A stretch of DNA of 45,578 nucleotides from Paracoccaceae bacterium (GTDB taxonomy: Bacteria > Pseudomonadota > Alphaproteobacteria > Rhodobacterales > Rhodobacteraceae), in the NCBI GenBank assembly GCA_009842205.1, contig VYFX01000043.1, forward strand, positions 1 to 45,578. The letters run 5' to 3'. Within the stretch, counting starts at the first letter, position 1. Each line of letters starts with the position of its first letter. The notes beneath the pieces were generated by a model. The model was given only the letters and a program-made list of their open reading frames with translations. It was not told the origin of the DNA and ran no database searches. Below, in pieces: positions 1 through 8,655 of the stretch. The translations under genes and the position numbers were made by a program.

Positions 1-1
1 T

Positions 2-55
2 AACGTCTACCAAATGGATACGGCCAGAATTGGTGAAAGATGGTGGATGGCTTAA
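2..55 (+). CDS. 3' end of an unidentified protein (partial)
   Basis: The first bases of the window read as an open frame on the plus strand ending at a TAA at 53-55, with C-terminal residues ...DTARIGERWWMA. The stop lies 22 bases before a strong intrinsic terminator, which is the expected spacing for the end of a transcription unit. A second open frame ends at the TAA at 90-92, but it would run into the terminator stem, so I prefer the first. Too little is present to name the protein. Confidence 0.4.
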   Translation, partial: NVYQMDTARIGERWWMA

Positions 56-75
56 GGGCCTGAATCAACCTTTTG

Positions 76-107
76 AAAATGCCCCCGGTTAAGGGGGCAT
101 TTTTTTT
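76..107 (+). terminator. Rho-independent terminator
   Basis: A perfect stem of AATGCCCCC (78-86) with GGGGGCATT (93-101) closes a six-base loop and runs directly into an eight-T tract (100-107). This is a textbook intrinsic terminator for the gene entering from the left edge. The gene on the other side is convergent. Confidence 0.93.
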
Positions 108-138
108 GACCATGACCTGCCAGGGTAGTATTTGGGCT

Positions 139-186
139 TCAGGAAACAATCACAATCAGGAAACAATTTCCTGTTTCAAACAGGAA
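139..186. repeat. Short direct repeat plus palindrome, possible terminator of the minus-strand gene
   Basis: TCAGGAAACAAT occurs twice (139-150 and 156-167). It is followed at once by a perfect 19-base palindrome, TTCCTGTTTCAAACAGGAA (168-186), whose right arm repeats the CAGGAA core. The element lies just after the stop of the minus-strand ligase gene, so its RNA could form a small hairpin that ends that transcript. It has no long T tract, so a terminator role is only a suggestion. Confidence 0.4.
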
Positions 187-197
187 CCCGGTTGAGT

Positions 198-1328
198 TCA
201 AGTTCTCAAAAACTCATTCATCAGGAATTCAACCACCTTTTTTGAGGATTCCAGACTGGAATTTCCATCGGCAAGGGCATCTTGATATATTTTTCTTTGC
301 TTGTCACTGGAACTGCCGTTTTTTGCAATATCCCTGATTCTAACCAGATAATCTTCACATGCCAATTCAGTTGCATCATACCATAGCAAATCAATCAACT
401 CTTCCGTCAGGTCTTCAAAGGGAACCAGCTTGTTTTTTCCAAGGTCGATCAAATCCCCTGAAACTCCATAGCGTTGTGCCTTCCATCTGTTCTCGGTGAT
501 CAGACTTCGATGATAGGATCTCCAGGTTTGGTTGGAAGCCCTTAATCTGTAAAGATAGGCAATGAGGGATTGGTAGGTTGCAACCAGTCCCATGGTATCC
601 CGTAATGTACTGCAGATATCGGTAATTCGTTGTTCAAGTGTCGGGAATTTGGCCGATGGCCTGATATCCCACCAGATCTTGCTTGAATCTTCAATACAAT
701 TCGTGGAGACCAGAGAATTGACCAAATCAACATAACTTGAGTGGGAATCCAACTTGTCGGGCAATCCGGTTCTTGGCAGGGTATCGAATACCGCAAGTCG
801 GTAAGAGGAATGGGCGGTATCCTCACCTTCCCAAAATGGTGAAGAGCATGACAGGGCCAGTAAATGTGGAAGAAAATAACTTGCCTGATTCATCAGATCG
901 ATGCGCAATTCTTCATCTTCAATTTCGATATGGATATGCATCCCGCAAATCAGGAGTCTTCTGGCCGTAAGACCAAGATCCGAGGTCAAGGTATCGTATC
1001 TTTCCTTGGGAGTATGACTCTGATCTTTCCAGGTAGCAAAGGGATGTGTGGAGGCTGCAATCGGAGCATAGCCGAAATCGCTGCATACTTGTGAAATTGT
1101 GGTTCTGAGGGAAAGGAGCTCCTTATAGGATTCTGCTACATTGGGGTTCGGCTTGGTACCCACCTCAACCTGACATTGCAGGTATTCATTTACCACCTGA
1201 CCCTTGATCTCCTCCTGACAAACCTCCATGAACCTTGGGTCTGGTTGGCGAATCAGGTCCTTGGTCGTTGGATCAACCAGCATATATTCTTCTTCTATAC
1301 CAAGTCTGAAAGAAGGTCTTTGGGCCAT
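198..1328 (-). CDS. YbdK-like carboxylate-amine ligase (glutamate-cysteine ligase type 2 family)
   Basis: The 376-residue product matches the GCS2/YbdK family in length and motifs. It has an N-terminal GIEEEYMLVDP (about residues 10-20), ASTHPFATW (about 93-101), CGMHIHIE (about 128-135) and a C-terminal ENRWKAQRYG (about 282-291). Family members are soluble ATP-dependent enzymes that join a carboxylate, typically glutamate, to an amine; E. coli YbdK has only weak glutamate-cysteine ligase activity, so the true substrate cannot be stated. The ATG at 1328 is the natural start because the GIEEE motif follows within ten residues. The gene stands alone downstream of tRNA-Glu and points toward the left edge, convergent with the partial gene there. 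The family call is secure and the substrate is not. Confidence 0.88.
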   Translation of the reverse strand: MAQRPSFRLGIEEEYMLVDPTTKDLIRQPDPRFMEVCQEEIKGQVVNEYLQCQVEVGTKPNPNVAESYKELLSLRTTISQVCSDFGYAPIAASTHPFATWKDQSHTPKERYDTLTSDLGLTARRLLICGMHIHIEIEDEELRIDLMNQASYFLPHLLALSCSSPFWEGEDTAHSSYRLAVFDTLPRTGLPDKLDSHSSYVDLVNSLVSTNCIEDSSKIWWDIRPSAKFPTLEQRITDICSTLRDTMGLVATYQSLIAYLYRLRASNQTWRSYHRSLITENRWKAQRYGVSGDLIDLGKNKLVPFEDLTEELIDLLWYDATELACEDYLVRIRDIAKNGSSSDKQRKIYQDALADGNSSLESSKKVVEFLMNEFLRT

Positions 1329-1476
1329 TTTAAAGCTTCATGCTGTAGGTGAGGGGATTGTAAGTGGAAGATCCGTGGTGATTCAAATTCGAAAAAAATG
1401 ATTACTGGATTTGAGAATGGAACTTGTATTTCTTAAGAGATTATTGATTCGAATGTAAGGTATTTGAATTAATCAA

Positions 1477-1551
1477 TGGCAGTCCCTAGGGGAATCGAAC
1501 CCCTCTTTCCAGGTTGAAAACCTGGCGTCCTAACCGATAGACGAAGGGACC
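1477..1551 (-). tRNA. tRNA-Glu (anticodon UUC)
   Basis: Read on the minus strand, the acceptor arm GGTCCCT pairs with AGGGACT, followed by G73 and an encoded CCA. The anticodon stem CCAGG/CCTGG encloses the loop TTTTCAA, giving anticodon TTC, and the T arm AGGGG-TTCGATT-CCCCT is perfect. The D arm GTCT...GGAC is also present. The gene lies between the recJ-locus gene and the ligase gene, on the same strand as both. Confidence 0.96.
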
Positions 1552-1611
1552 GCAGTGGTTCCCTATTTATAAAGCAATTGGTTCCCATTCAAGATATTAT
1601 TCCAAAATTTT

Positions 1612-3390
1612 CTAATTTGGTGTTGCAGCGTCCTCCACCATAATGGTTGGGATGGTTTTTCCGCTTTTGACAGAACTGGTCAAAGTACCTGCTATATGGA
1701 TTTTGTTTTTCCGGGAACCCATGAGGAATTTTTTCAGTTGCAACCTGTTTGTGTTGGGAAGAAATCCATCAATCCGGTTACCGGCCTCATCTTCGAAAAC
1801 AAGTTTGTACCATTCATTACCCAGATTGACTCTTGAGCGCACATACAGATTGGCAAACCCGTAGCGTGGTTTAGGAGAATTGATCCCGAAGGGTTCAAGT
1901 TGAGACAGTTTTTCAATTAGTGAAATGGTCACTCCGCGAGTGGTGAGTAGACCATCAATGAAGACAGGGAATGTATCTCTCCAGGTTTCTCTCTGAAAAT
2001 ACAATTCTGCAATCACCCTTTCTATAAAGTGGTTGATATTTTGAGGAAGCAGTTCAAGCATGATCCACATTGCATTCCCGCCACCCACCTCTACCAACTT
2101 GTCATTTATGCAATTGGCTCCAATTATTCCCAGATTTATGCCAGGTATGGATTGCCCGATGGCTATGAGCTTGGAGCCGACATGGGTCATGAGAATGGTT
2201 GGCTTGCCGGTTTCCTGATTTATCCTAGCAACAATATTTTCCATGATTCCGAGTGGGCAATTTTCATGAAAGGCCCAAATCAGAGGGGTTTCGGTGCCTG
2301 TATTGCTGAATTTCAAGTAGAACTTTTCATAATATTCTTCACTCAACTCCTTGGAGGTTCGGTACAAATCATTCAATTTATTTACGATTTCATTAGATTT
2401 CCTCCTGTGGATTGTTGACAACAAATCCAATCCCAATTGACTTTGCTGGATTACGTCTCCAGCACGAATCCTTGACCCCAATTGAAATGCCATTTGGGAA
2501 GAGGTAATGGGTTTTTTCAAGGTTAGGGTATCCAGCAGTTCAGTAAGTGCTGCATTCTCACGCTTGTGAACACTTGCCAGACCATTCCTTACCAGAGCCC
2601 GGTTGAGTTTAATCATGGGAAGATGGTCCGAAACCGTTCCCAGGGCAATGAGATCAAGAAAGTGGTACAAATCCACCGTTTGATGGTTGTTGTTTCTTAA
2701 CAATCGATTGGTTGCGACCATCAAGAGAAAAAACAATCCGGCAATTCCCAGATATGACAAATCGGGATTTTCATCAAATCTGTTGGAATTGATTAACGCA
2801 TAGACCCTTGGAAGATGTTCCACACTTATTTGATCATCAACAACGATCACATCGGTATATGGAGTCCAGTCCGAATCAAATTCAAAATTGGTTCCACATC
2901 CCAGGCAGATTATTATGCCATGCCCTTTAGACAATTCTTCGAATTGGTTTCTGGTGGGAAAATACCCCTCAGCCTCTTTTTCGATTCGCAGATGATCAAT
3001 ATCGTTCGAGTAACAGGCAAGCCATTTGTCCAGAGAAGCCGCCGAACACATGGATCCCAACCGTCCATTTGATATTACGGCAAACTTTTCACCTGCTATT
3101 AGTCCCCTGTATATTCTGTGTGCCGCTTTATCCATATCCAATAAATCACTTGGATCAAACATGACATTTTTAAGTCTGGGATTTAGGAAAGTCTCAACCT
3201 CTTCAGGTTCAAGATTCATTCTTGCAAGGGATCGTGCGATAATGTCTTCAATATTGCATAGCTGCTTCAATCGCATTGAACGCTTGTCCTGTTCAGGGGT
3301 AAGCCCCAACCATTGACGGTTTGTACAGGACGATCTTACGCCTAAAAAGGTATTGGAATTATGTATTTCTGGGGTATGCAACCTAACCAA
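1612..3390 (-). CDS. recJ: RecJ-family protein with degenerate active site (probable pseudoenzyme)
   Basis: At 592 residues it has the length and layout of alphaproteobacterial RecJ, the single-strand 5'-3' exonuclease of recombination and repair. The leader FLGVRSS..R.W, the segment FLNPRL..(x)DPSDLLDMDKAA (about 68-90), the DLIALGTVSD motif (246-255) and the DHHA1 region all align in order. The catalytic residues do not. Motif I, normally DYDVDG, reads SNGRLG (107-112). VDCGT reads LGCGT (163-167). The signature DHH reads DDQ (185-187). NAGGR reads RAGDV (309-313). In the DHHA1 domain GRS reads GQS (412-414) and GGGH reads GGGN (436-439). Only the Asp of TVSD survives. The frame is intact over 592 codons, which argues against simple decay and for a retained non-catalytic role, perhaps DNA or protein binding. 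It follows hom and glpX, the usual recJ context. Family placement is firm; loss of nuclease activity is inferred. Confidence 0.85.
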   Translation of the reverse strand: MVRLHTPEIHNSNTFLGVRSSCTNRQWLGLTPEQDKRSMRLKQLCNIEDIIARSLARMNLEPEEVETFLNPRLKNVMFDPSDLLDMDKAAHRIYRGLIAGEKFAVISNGRLGSMCSAASLDKWLACYSNDIDHLRIEKEAEGYFPTRNQFEELSKGHGIIICLGCGTNFEFDSDWTPYTDVIVVDDQISVEHLPRVYALINSNRFDENPDLSYLGIAGLFFLLMVATNRLLRNNNHQTVDLYHFLDLIALGTVSDHLPMIKLNRALVRNGLASVHKRENAALTELLDTLTLKKPITSSQMAFQLGSRIRAGDVIQQSQLGLDLLSTIHRRKSNEIVNKLNDLYRTSKELSEEYYEKFYLKFSNTGTETPLIWAFHENCPLGIMENIVARINQETGKPTILMTHVGSKLIAIGQSIPGINLGIIGANCINDKLVEVGGGNAMWIMLELLPQNINHFIERVIAELYFQRETWRDTFPVFIDGLLTTRGVTISLIEKLSQLEPFGINSPKPRYGFANLYVRSRVNLGNEWYKLVFEDEAGNRIDGFLPNTNRLQLKKFLMGSRKNKIHIAGTLTSSVKSGKTIPTIMVEDAATPN

Positions 3391-3565
3391 CAGTTTGATT
3401 GTTTTTTCAATTTTGAAATTGGGATTTCTATATTCCCATAATTGTTGAAACTTTCAAAAAACTCAAACGATGTTTGCAATAAATTTCGCGATAATGGTTT
3501 TTTCCGTGTTGGTGAAATGAGTAATCTCTTTTGGTTGCTTACCGGAATGTAATAGTGTCCAGGAG

Positions 3566-4540
3566 TTACTTTCCCGCTTGGATGGGGTGTGAATAAACCA
3601 TTCGTCTTCTGGAACCGGTTTTTGAACGTAAAAGAATGGTATCTGTTTCCAAATACCCTGGTAATTTTTTGATGCCTCTCAACAGGGAGCCATCTGTGAC
3701 ACCGGTCGCCGAAAATATAATGTCTGCCTGAACCAGCTCATCGAGCGTATAAATCTTGTCCAGATTCGTGATATTCATTTTTCTTGCCTTTGCTTTTTCC
3801 GCATCATCCCGGAATAGCAATCTGCCAAAGATTTGGCCTCCCAGGCATTTCAGCGCTGCTGCAGCAAGAACCCCTTCCGGAGCACCTCCGATGCCCATGT
3901 AAACATCGATACCTGTAATCTCCGGTTCTGAACAATGCATTATGGCTGCGACATCACCATCGGTAATTAATCTAACCGCCACTCCCAAATTTCTGAGTTC
4001 CCCAATCAATTCCTTGTGTCGTGGTCGATCCAACACGCAGGAAGAAATGTTCTCGGGCTTACAACCCTTGTATCTGGCAAGGGTTTTGATGATTTCAGAA
4101 GGGCTTGAATCCAGCGAGACAATATCCTTGGGATAGGAAGGTCCAATTGCCAGTTTCTGCATATAGACATCAGGTGATTTCAAAATGGAACCCTTGGGAC
4201 CCATGGCAATAACGGTCAACGCATTGGGCAGGTCCTTTGCCGTCAAGGTGGTACCCTCAAGGGGATCAAGGGCAATATCTACTTCGGGTCCATTACCGGT
4301 ACCAACATGTTCACCGATGTATAGCATGGGAGCTTCATCACGTTCGCCCTCACCGATGACCACCTCGCCTGCAATATCCAGCAAATTTAATTGTTCGCGC
4401 ATGGCGTCAACAGCTGCTTGATCGGCAATTTTTTCATTGCCACGCCCGATTTGGACAGCTGAAGCCAATGCTGCTGCTTCGGTTATCCTTGCCAGCCCGA
4501 GGGACAGCATTCGGTCCTTGAATTCGGACAGTAGATTCAT
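3566..4540 (-). CDS. glpX: Class II fructose-1,6-bisphosphatase GlpX
   Basis: This 324-residue protein hydrolyses fructose-1,6-bisphosphate to fructose-6-phosphate in gluconeogenesis. The metal- and phosphate-binding motifs of the GlpX family are all present: GEGERDEAPML (63-73), DPLEGTTLTA (92-101), ITDGDVAAIM (192-201) and GIGGAPEGVLAAAAL (216-230). Length is normal for the family. The gene lies 44 bases downstream of hom on the same strand and is followed after 175 bases by the recJ-locus gene. No alternative class I enzyme is visible in the window. Confidence 0.96.
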   Translation of the reverse strand: MNLLSEFKDRMLSLGLARITEAAALASAVQIGRGNEKIADQAAVDAMREQLNLLDIAGEVVIGEGERDEAPMLYIGEHVGTGNGPEVDIALDPLEGTTLTAKDLPNALTVIAMGPKGSILKSPDVYMQKLAIGPSYPKDIVSLDSSPSEIIKTLARYKGCKPENISSCVLDRPRHKELIGELRNLGVAVRLITDGDVAAIMHCSEPEITGIDVYMGIGGAPEGVLAAAALKCLGGQIFGRLLFRDDAEKAKARKMNITNLDKIYTLDELVQADIIFSATGVTDGSLLRGIKKLPGYLETDTILLRSKTGSRRRMVYSHPIQAGK

Positions 4541-4584
4541 GACTGATCAATAACCAATTGAATAAAAAACCGGGGTGGAAATAA

Positions 4585-5871
4585 TCAGATCTCCTCAATT
4601 CTGATGGAAACGGGTTCCTCCAATGAAACATCGGAGTTTCTGATTTGGTCAAGTGCAATGTCAAGTTTGGCTCGGTTGGTTTTATGGGTAACAATTATAA
4701 CTGGTGCTTCACTGGTTGCATGACTGTATTGTCTCATGCGGTCAATGGATATGCCGGCATTGCCAAGTGCAAGAGCAATTTGGGCCAGGACCCCCGGTTC
4801 GTCCTTCAACAGCAACCTCAGGTAATAGGGCACTTCGACAGCCGACTTGCAGGGCTTGGCCTTTTTGAGTTTATCGGCACTAATGCCAAACATGGGTATC
4901 CTTGTTCCCCTGGCAAGTTCGACAAGATCTGATAAAACCGATGAAGCAGTAGGTCCACTTCCCGCTCCTGGTCCCTGTAAACAAATGGTTCCAACAAAAT
5001 CACCTTCAAATACAACCAGATTGGTTGCTTCCTCGATTTGCCCGAGGGGTGATTTTTCAGGGACGAGACAGGGTTGGGTTCTTTGTTCAAGACCATTTTC
5101 CGTAAATTTGGAGATCCCCAACAATTTGATTCGAAACCCCATGTCCTTGGCCTGCTCAATATCGCCAATGGAAATTCTCTCAATCCCCTCGATTTCCATA
5201 TTGTCAAAATCGACTCTTGTGCCATAGGCGATCGAACTGAGAAGAGCAAGTTTATGTCCGGCATCGATGCCTCCTACATCCAGGGTGGGATCGGCTTCAA
5301 GGTAACCAAGCTTTTGGGCATCCTCAAATACTTCCTGATAGGTGAGTTTATCCCTCTCCATCCTTGTCAGAATGTAGTTGCAAGTGCCATTCATGACTCC
5401 CAATATCCGGGTTATGCGATTACCTGCCAGACTTTCAGTCAGGGATTTGACAACCGGAATACCTCCGGCAACAGCAGCTTCATAACGAATACAGCACTTG
5501 CATTCCTCGGCCAGCTCGGCCAGTTCCTGACCATGATGGGCCAACATGGCCTTGTTGGCGGTTATGACATCCTTGTGGTTTCTCAATGCTGTCGTTACAG
5601 ATTCCAGAGCTACCCCCTCGGAACCACCTATCAATTCAACAAAAACATCAATATCAGGTCTTTTAGCCAATTCATTGGGGTCATCTTCCCAGCTATATCC
5701 TGTCAGATCCAAACCCCTATCCTTTTCCCTGTTTTGAGCTGAAACGGATGTAATCCTGATGCTTTTTCCGGATCTTGCACGAATGCCGGTCTCATTTTGC
5801 TGGAGCATCCTGACGACCCCTTGACCAACAGTACCCAAACCGGCAATTCCAATTTTCAAATCCGCGTCCAC
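4585..5871 (-). CDS. hom: Homoserine dehydrogenase
   Basis: This 428-residue enzyme makes homoserine from aspartate semialdehyde with NAD(P)H, on the path to threonine and methionine. The Rossmann motif GLGTVGQGVV (11-20) opens the protein. The catalytic domain carries ANKAMLAHHG, EAAVAGGIPVVKSL, GVMNGTCNYILTRM and the substrate-binding segment EADPTLDVGGIDAGHKLALL. The last 80 residues form an ACT domain (YYLRLLLKDEPGVLAQIALAL...), consistent with feedback control by an end product such as threonine. No aspartokinase domain is fused. It follows a small lipoprotein gene with a 23-base gap and precedes glpX, so the three may be cotranscribed. Confidence 0.97.
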   Translation of the reverse strand: MDADLKIGIAGLGTVGQGVVRMLQQNETGIRARSGKSIRITSVSAQNREKDRGLDLTGYSWEDDPNELAKRPDIDVFVELIGGSEGVALESVTTALRNHKDVITANKAMLAHHGQELAELAEECKCCIRYEAAVAGGIPVVKSLTESLAGNRITRILGVMNGTCNYILTRMERDKLTYQEVFEDAQKLGYLEADPTLDVGGIDAGHKLALLSSIAYGTRVDFDNMEIEGIERISIGDIEQAKDMGFRIKLLGISKFTENGLEQRTQPCLVPEKSPLGQIEEATNLVVFEGDFVGTICLQGPGAGSGPTASSVLSDLVELARGTRIPMFGISADKLKKAKPCKSAVEVPYYLRLLLKDEPGVLAQIALALGNAGISIDRMRQYSHATSEAPVIIVTHKTNRAKLDIALDQIRNSDVSLEEPVSIRIEEI

Positions 5872-5894
5872 TTACCGCTCCAAAATATTATAAA

Positions 5895-6101
5895 TCAATG
5901 TAAAGATTTGACGTTTTCCCCGTCAGGTTCTTGAGGAGGTTCAAATTCTGACAGGGGCAAGAACTCTGCATACTTCTCAAGGTCAACATCACTGCTCATC
6001 GATTTTTCAATCTCGATGATTTCCTTGGAGGTTGATATGCAACAAGCCAGAAACATCAATGAAAATAAGGCGGTCAACAATCCAAAAAAAGAATACTTCA
6101 T
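5895..6101 (-). CDS. Small predicted lipoprotein
   Basis: The ATG at 6101 gives a 68-residue protein opening with a charged residue, a hydrophobic stretch (FFGLLTALFSLMF) and a lipobox-like LAC. This predicts signal peptidase II cleavage and lipidation at the Cys. The mature part is short and acidic (EIIEIEKSMSSDVDLEKY...). A longer reading from 6203 would put 34 charged residues before the signal and overlap glyA, so I reject it. No function is recognised. It sits in the 60-250 base gap between glyA and hom and is probably cotranscribed with them. Confidence 0.6.
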   Translation of the reverse strand: MKYSFFGLLTALFSLMFLACCISTSKEIIEIEKSMSSDVDLEKYAEFLPLSEFEPPQEPDGENVKSLH

Positions 6102-6138
6102 AAATAATCCATATGTTGATGTACGGTTCGATTCTTTT

Positions 6139-7425
6139 TCAGGCCTGATATATTGGATATTTTTTGCAAAGCTTCCGGACTTCCAGCCTGACTTCATCCT
6201 CAATGGGGGTATTTCCTTCCAAACCGTTTTTGGCCAATCCTGAAAGGGTTTTCAAGATTAGTTTGCCAACCAATTCGAAATCATCGTTTCCGAATCCTCT
6301 GGAAGTACAGGCAGGTGAGCCAAGCCTTATACCCGAAGTAATTGTTGGTTTTTCCGTGTCAAAAGGAATTCCGTTCTTGTTACATGTGATATTGGCTCTC
6401 TCTAGCGATGTTTCCGCCTCAACACCTGTTATTCCCATCGGTCTCAGATCAACCAGCATAACATGAGTATCCGTTCCACCAGTAATAATATCCAGCCCAC
6501 CTTCAATCAATGTTCGGGCCAGGGATTGAGCATTAGAGACAACCTGTTCGGAATAGGTAATGAATTCGGGCTTCAAGGCCTCCCCAAAAGCGACTGCCTT
6601 GGCTGCAATGACATGCATCAGGGGGCCACCCTGAATACCCGGAAATACGGCAGAATTGACTTTTTTGATTATTTCCTGACTATTGGTGAATACAGCACCA
6701 CCCCTTGGTCCCCTCAAGGTCTTGTGAGTGGTTGTTGTTGCAACGTCTGCATGGGGAAAGGGCGAGGGATGTATTTTCGCTGCCACCAAGCCGGCAAAGT
6801 GGGCCATATCAACCATGAAGAGGGCACCTACTTCATCACATATTTCCCGAAATTTCCCGAAATCGATAATTCTTGGGATGGCTGATCCTCCAGCAATGAT
6901 TAACCTAGGTCGTTCCTTATGAGCCAGTTCTCTTACCTCATCATAGTCTATCAGGTAGTTATCTTTCCTGACACCATACTGAATTGCATTAAACCATTTG
7001 CCTGATTGATTGGGTTTGGCGCCGTGGGTCAAGTGTCCACCCGAAGCAAGATTCATGCCCAAAAAAGTATCACCAGGCGACAACAAGGCATTGAATACAG
7101 CCTGGTTTGCCTGACTGCCCGAGTGTGGTTGAACGTTGGCAAATTGACACTCAAATAATTCGCATCCCCTTTCGATAGCCAATTTTTCAGCTATATCAAC
7201 GAATTCGCATCCACCATAATACCGACGATTGACATAACCTTCGGCATATTTGTTGGTTAGTACAGAACCTTGCGCAGCCAAAACGGCTGGATTGACTATA
7301 TTTTCCGATGCAATAAGTTCTATCTGATTCTGTTGTCTGTTAAGCTCTTCATTGATCGCATCATTAATCAGCGTATCATTTTTCTCCAACAAACTTGTCT
7401 GGGCTGACAAAAGATTCAGGTTCAT
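6139..7425 (-). CDS. glyA: Serine hydroxymethyltransferase
   Basis: This 428-residue PLP enzyme interconverts serine and glycine and loads one-carbon units onto tetrahydrofolate. The tetramer signature motifs are present: QIELIASEN (34-42), [19 protein letters not shown] (59-77), HSGSQAN (101-107) and the PLP-binding [14 protein letters not shown] with Lys at about 235. I chose the ATG at 7425 because a strong Shine-Dalgarno AGGAGGT ends five bases upstream; a TTG directly before it (7428) is less likely. The gene is divergent from nadK across about 200 bases that must hold both promoters. It heads the minus-strand run glyA, lipoprotein, hom, glpX. Confidence 0.97.
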   Translation of the reverse strand: MNLNLLSAQTSLLEKNDTLINDAINEELNRQQNQIELIASENIVNPAVLAAQGSVLTNKYAEGYVNRRYYGGCEFVDIAEKLAIERGCELFECQFANVQPHSGSQANQAVFNALLSPGDTFLGMNLASGGHLTHGAKPNQSGKWFNAIQYGVRKDNYLIDYDEVRELAHKERPRLIIAGGSAIPRIIDFGKFREICDEVGALFMVDMAHFAGLVAAKIHPSPFPHADVATTTTHKTLRGPRGGAVFTNSQEIIKKVNSAVFPGIQGGPLMHVIAAKAVAFGEALKPEFITYSEQVVSNAQSLARTLIEGGLDIITGGTDTHVMLVDLRPMGITGVEAETSLERANITCNKNGIPFDTEKPTITSGIRLGSPACTSRGFGNDDFELVGKLILKTLSGLAKNGLEGNTPIEDEVRLEVRKLCKKYPIYQA

Positions 7426-7544
7426 CAAGGACCTCCTGTAAACAAAAAAACAAGTGATATGTAATACAAACTACTTTATTTCTAAAGGGTTTCTTTTTCA
7501 GGTTGATACAATTTTGTCCACATTATTCTATATCGTAACTGATT

Positions 7545-7558
7545 ATTTCAATTGAAAT
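7545..7558. promoter_or_regulatory. Palindrome in the glyA-nadK divergent intergenic region
   Basis: ATTTCAATTGAAAT is a perfect 14-base palindrome in the middle of the roughly 200-base divergent region. Its place is right for an operator controlling one or both genes. The region is AT-rich, so chance is a real alternative and no regulator is recognised. Confidence 0.25.
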
Positions 7559-7630
7559 GTATTTCCAATAAAGATTGCAATTGGGTCGTAACGTTAACTT
7601 GGACTTTGAAACAGATAAATTGTTGTACTT

Positions 7631-8398
7631 ATGAACAAGCCAAATCAGATTTGTTTTCTGGCAAGTGATTCTGAACAAGCACAATCCTCACTTGAACTTT
7701 TTGAGAAAAGATTCGGGAATTGTCAGTTGCCGGATGCAGATGTAATTGTTGCCTTGGGCGGTGATGGTTTCATGCTTCAGACCTTGCACAATACCAGAGA
7801 GCTGGTTTGTCCTGTATATGGAATGAATAGGGGTTCTGCCGGTTTCTTGATGAATGAATATCAGGAGGAAAACCTTATTGAACGCCTTGAAATGGCGGAA
7901 GAAGAGGTCATCAACCCCTTGCGAATGAATGCGCTTGACGAAGTGGGTATCAACCATATTGATTTGGCAATAAATGAAGTATCGCTTTTTAGAGCAGGAC
8001 CACAAGCCATCAAACTCCAAATAATTGTTGACGGTAAGGTCAGAATGGAAGAACTGGTATGTGATGGAGCGCTCGTAGCAACACCGGCAGGGTCAACAGC
8101 CTACAACTATTCGGCTCATGGACCAATTCTCCCGATCGGATCGGACGTTCTTGCACTTACGGCAATGGCAGCCTTCCGTCCGAGAAGGTGGCGGGGAGCA
8201 TTGTTGCCTAGTTCGGCACAAGTTGAGTTCAGGGTTTTGGAAAATGGCAAGAGACCATGTAGAGCTGATGCTGATGGCAATAGTGCCTATAACATTGTTT
8301 CGGTGAAGGTAGAAAGTGATCCATCCATTAAACATAAAATATTATTTGACCGTGGCCATGGGCTGCAGGAAAGGTTGATCAGTGAACAATTTTACTGA
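7631..8398 (+). CDS. nadK: NAD kinase
   Basis: This 255-residue protein phosphorylates NAD to NADP with ATP or polyphosphate. It carries the GGDG motif (43-46, in IVALGGDGFML), the NE motif in DLAINEVSLF, and the conserved glycine-rich segment DGALVATPAGSTAYNYSAHGPI split across about residues 143-165. The length matches the short alphaproteobacterial form. It is divergent from glyA and followed by about 250 bases and an accessory ATPase gene. Confidence 0.95.
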   Translation: MNKPNQICFLASDSEQAQSSLELFEKRFGNCQLPDADVIVALGGDGFMLQTLHNTRELVCPVYGMNRGSAGFLMNEYQEENLIERLEMAEEEVINPLRMNALDEVGINHIDLAINEVSLFRAGPQAIKLQIIVDGKVRMEELVCDGALVATPAGSTAYNYSAHGPILPIGSDVLALTAMAAFRPRRWRGALLPSSAQVEFRVLENGKRPCRADADGNSAYNIVSVKVESDPSIKHKILFDRGHGLQERLISEQFY

Positions 8399-8615
8399 TA
8401 CCCTGAAGTTAGGCAGAAGGTAATTCTTTGAAGGGTCTTCGTCCTTTATGGTGGGATCTATTATTTTCAAATGTATTGTTTAGGGTGAAATGTAGCACAA
8501 TACCTTTCTTGTTCCTCCCTCCATAAGCTACTATTGATGGTTGAGACGGTTCCATGTTATCCACACCTATTTTTACAAGATAGTTGCTACTTTCATCAAA
8601 TTCGGTCAAATCATG

Positions 8616-8621
8616 TATAAT
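8616..8621 (+). promoter_or_regulatory. Consensus -10 hexamer of the AAA ATPase gene
   Basis: A perfect TATAAT, preceded directly by TG, lies 35 bases upstream of the ATPase ATG at 8656. The -35 region (about 8593-8598) is poor, so the promoter call rests mainly on the -10 and its position. It suggests this gene has its own promoter rather than depending on nadK. Confidence 0.4.
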
Positions 8622-8655
8622 ACAATTTATAGTTATAGAGTAAGGATTCGATAAT

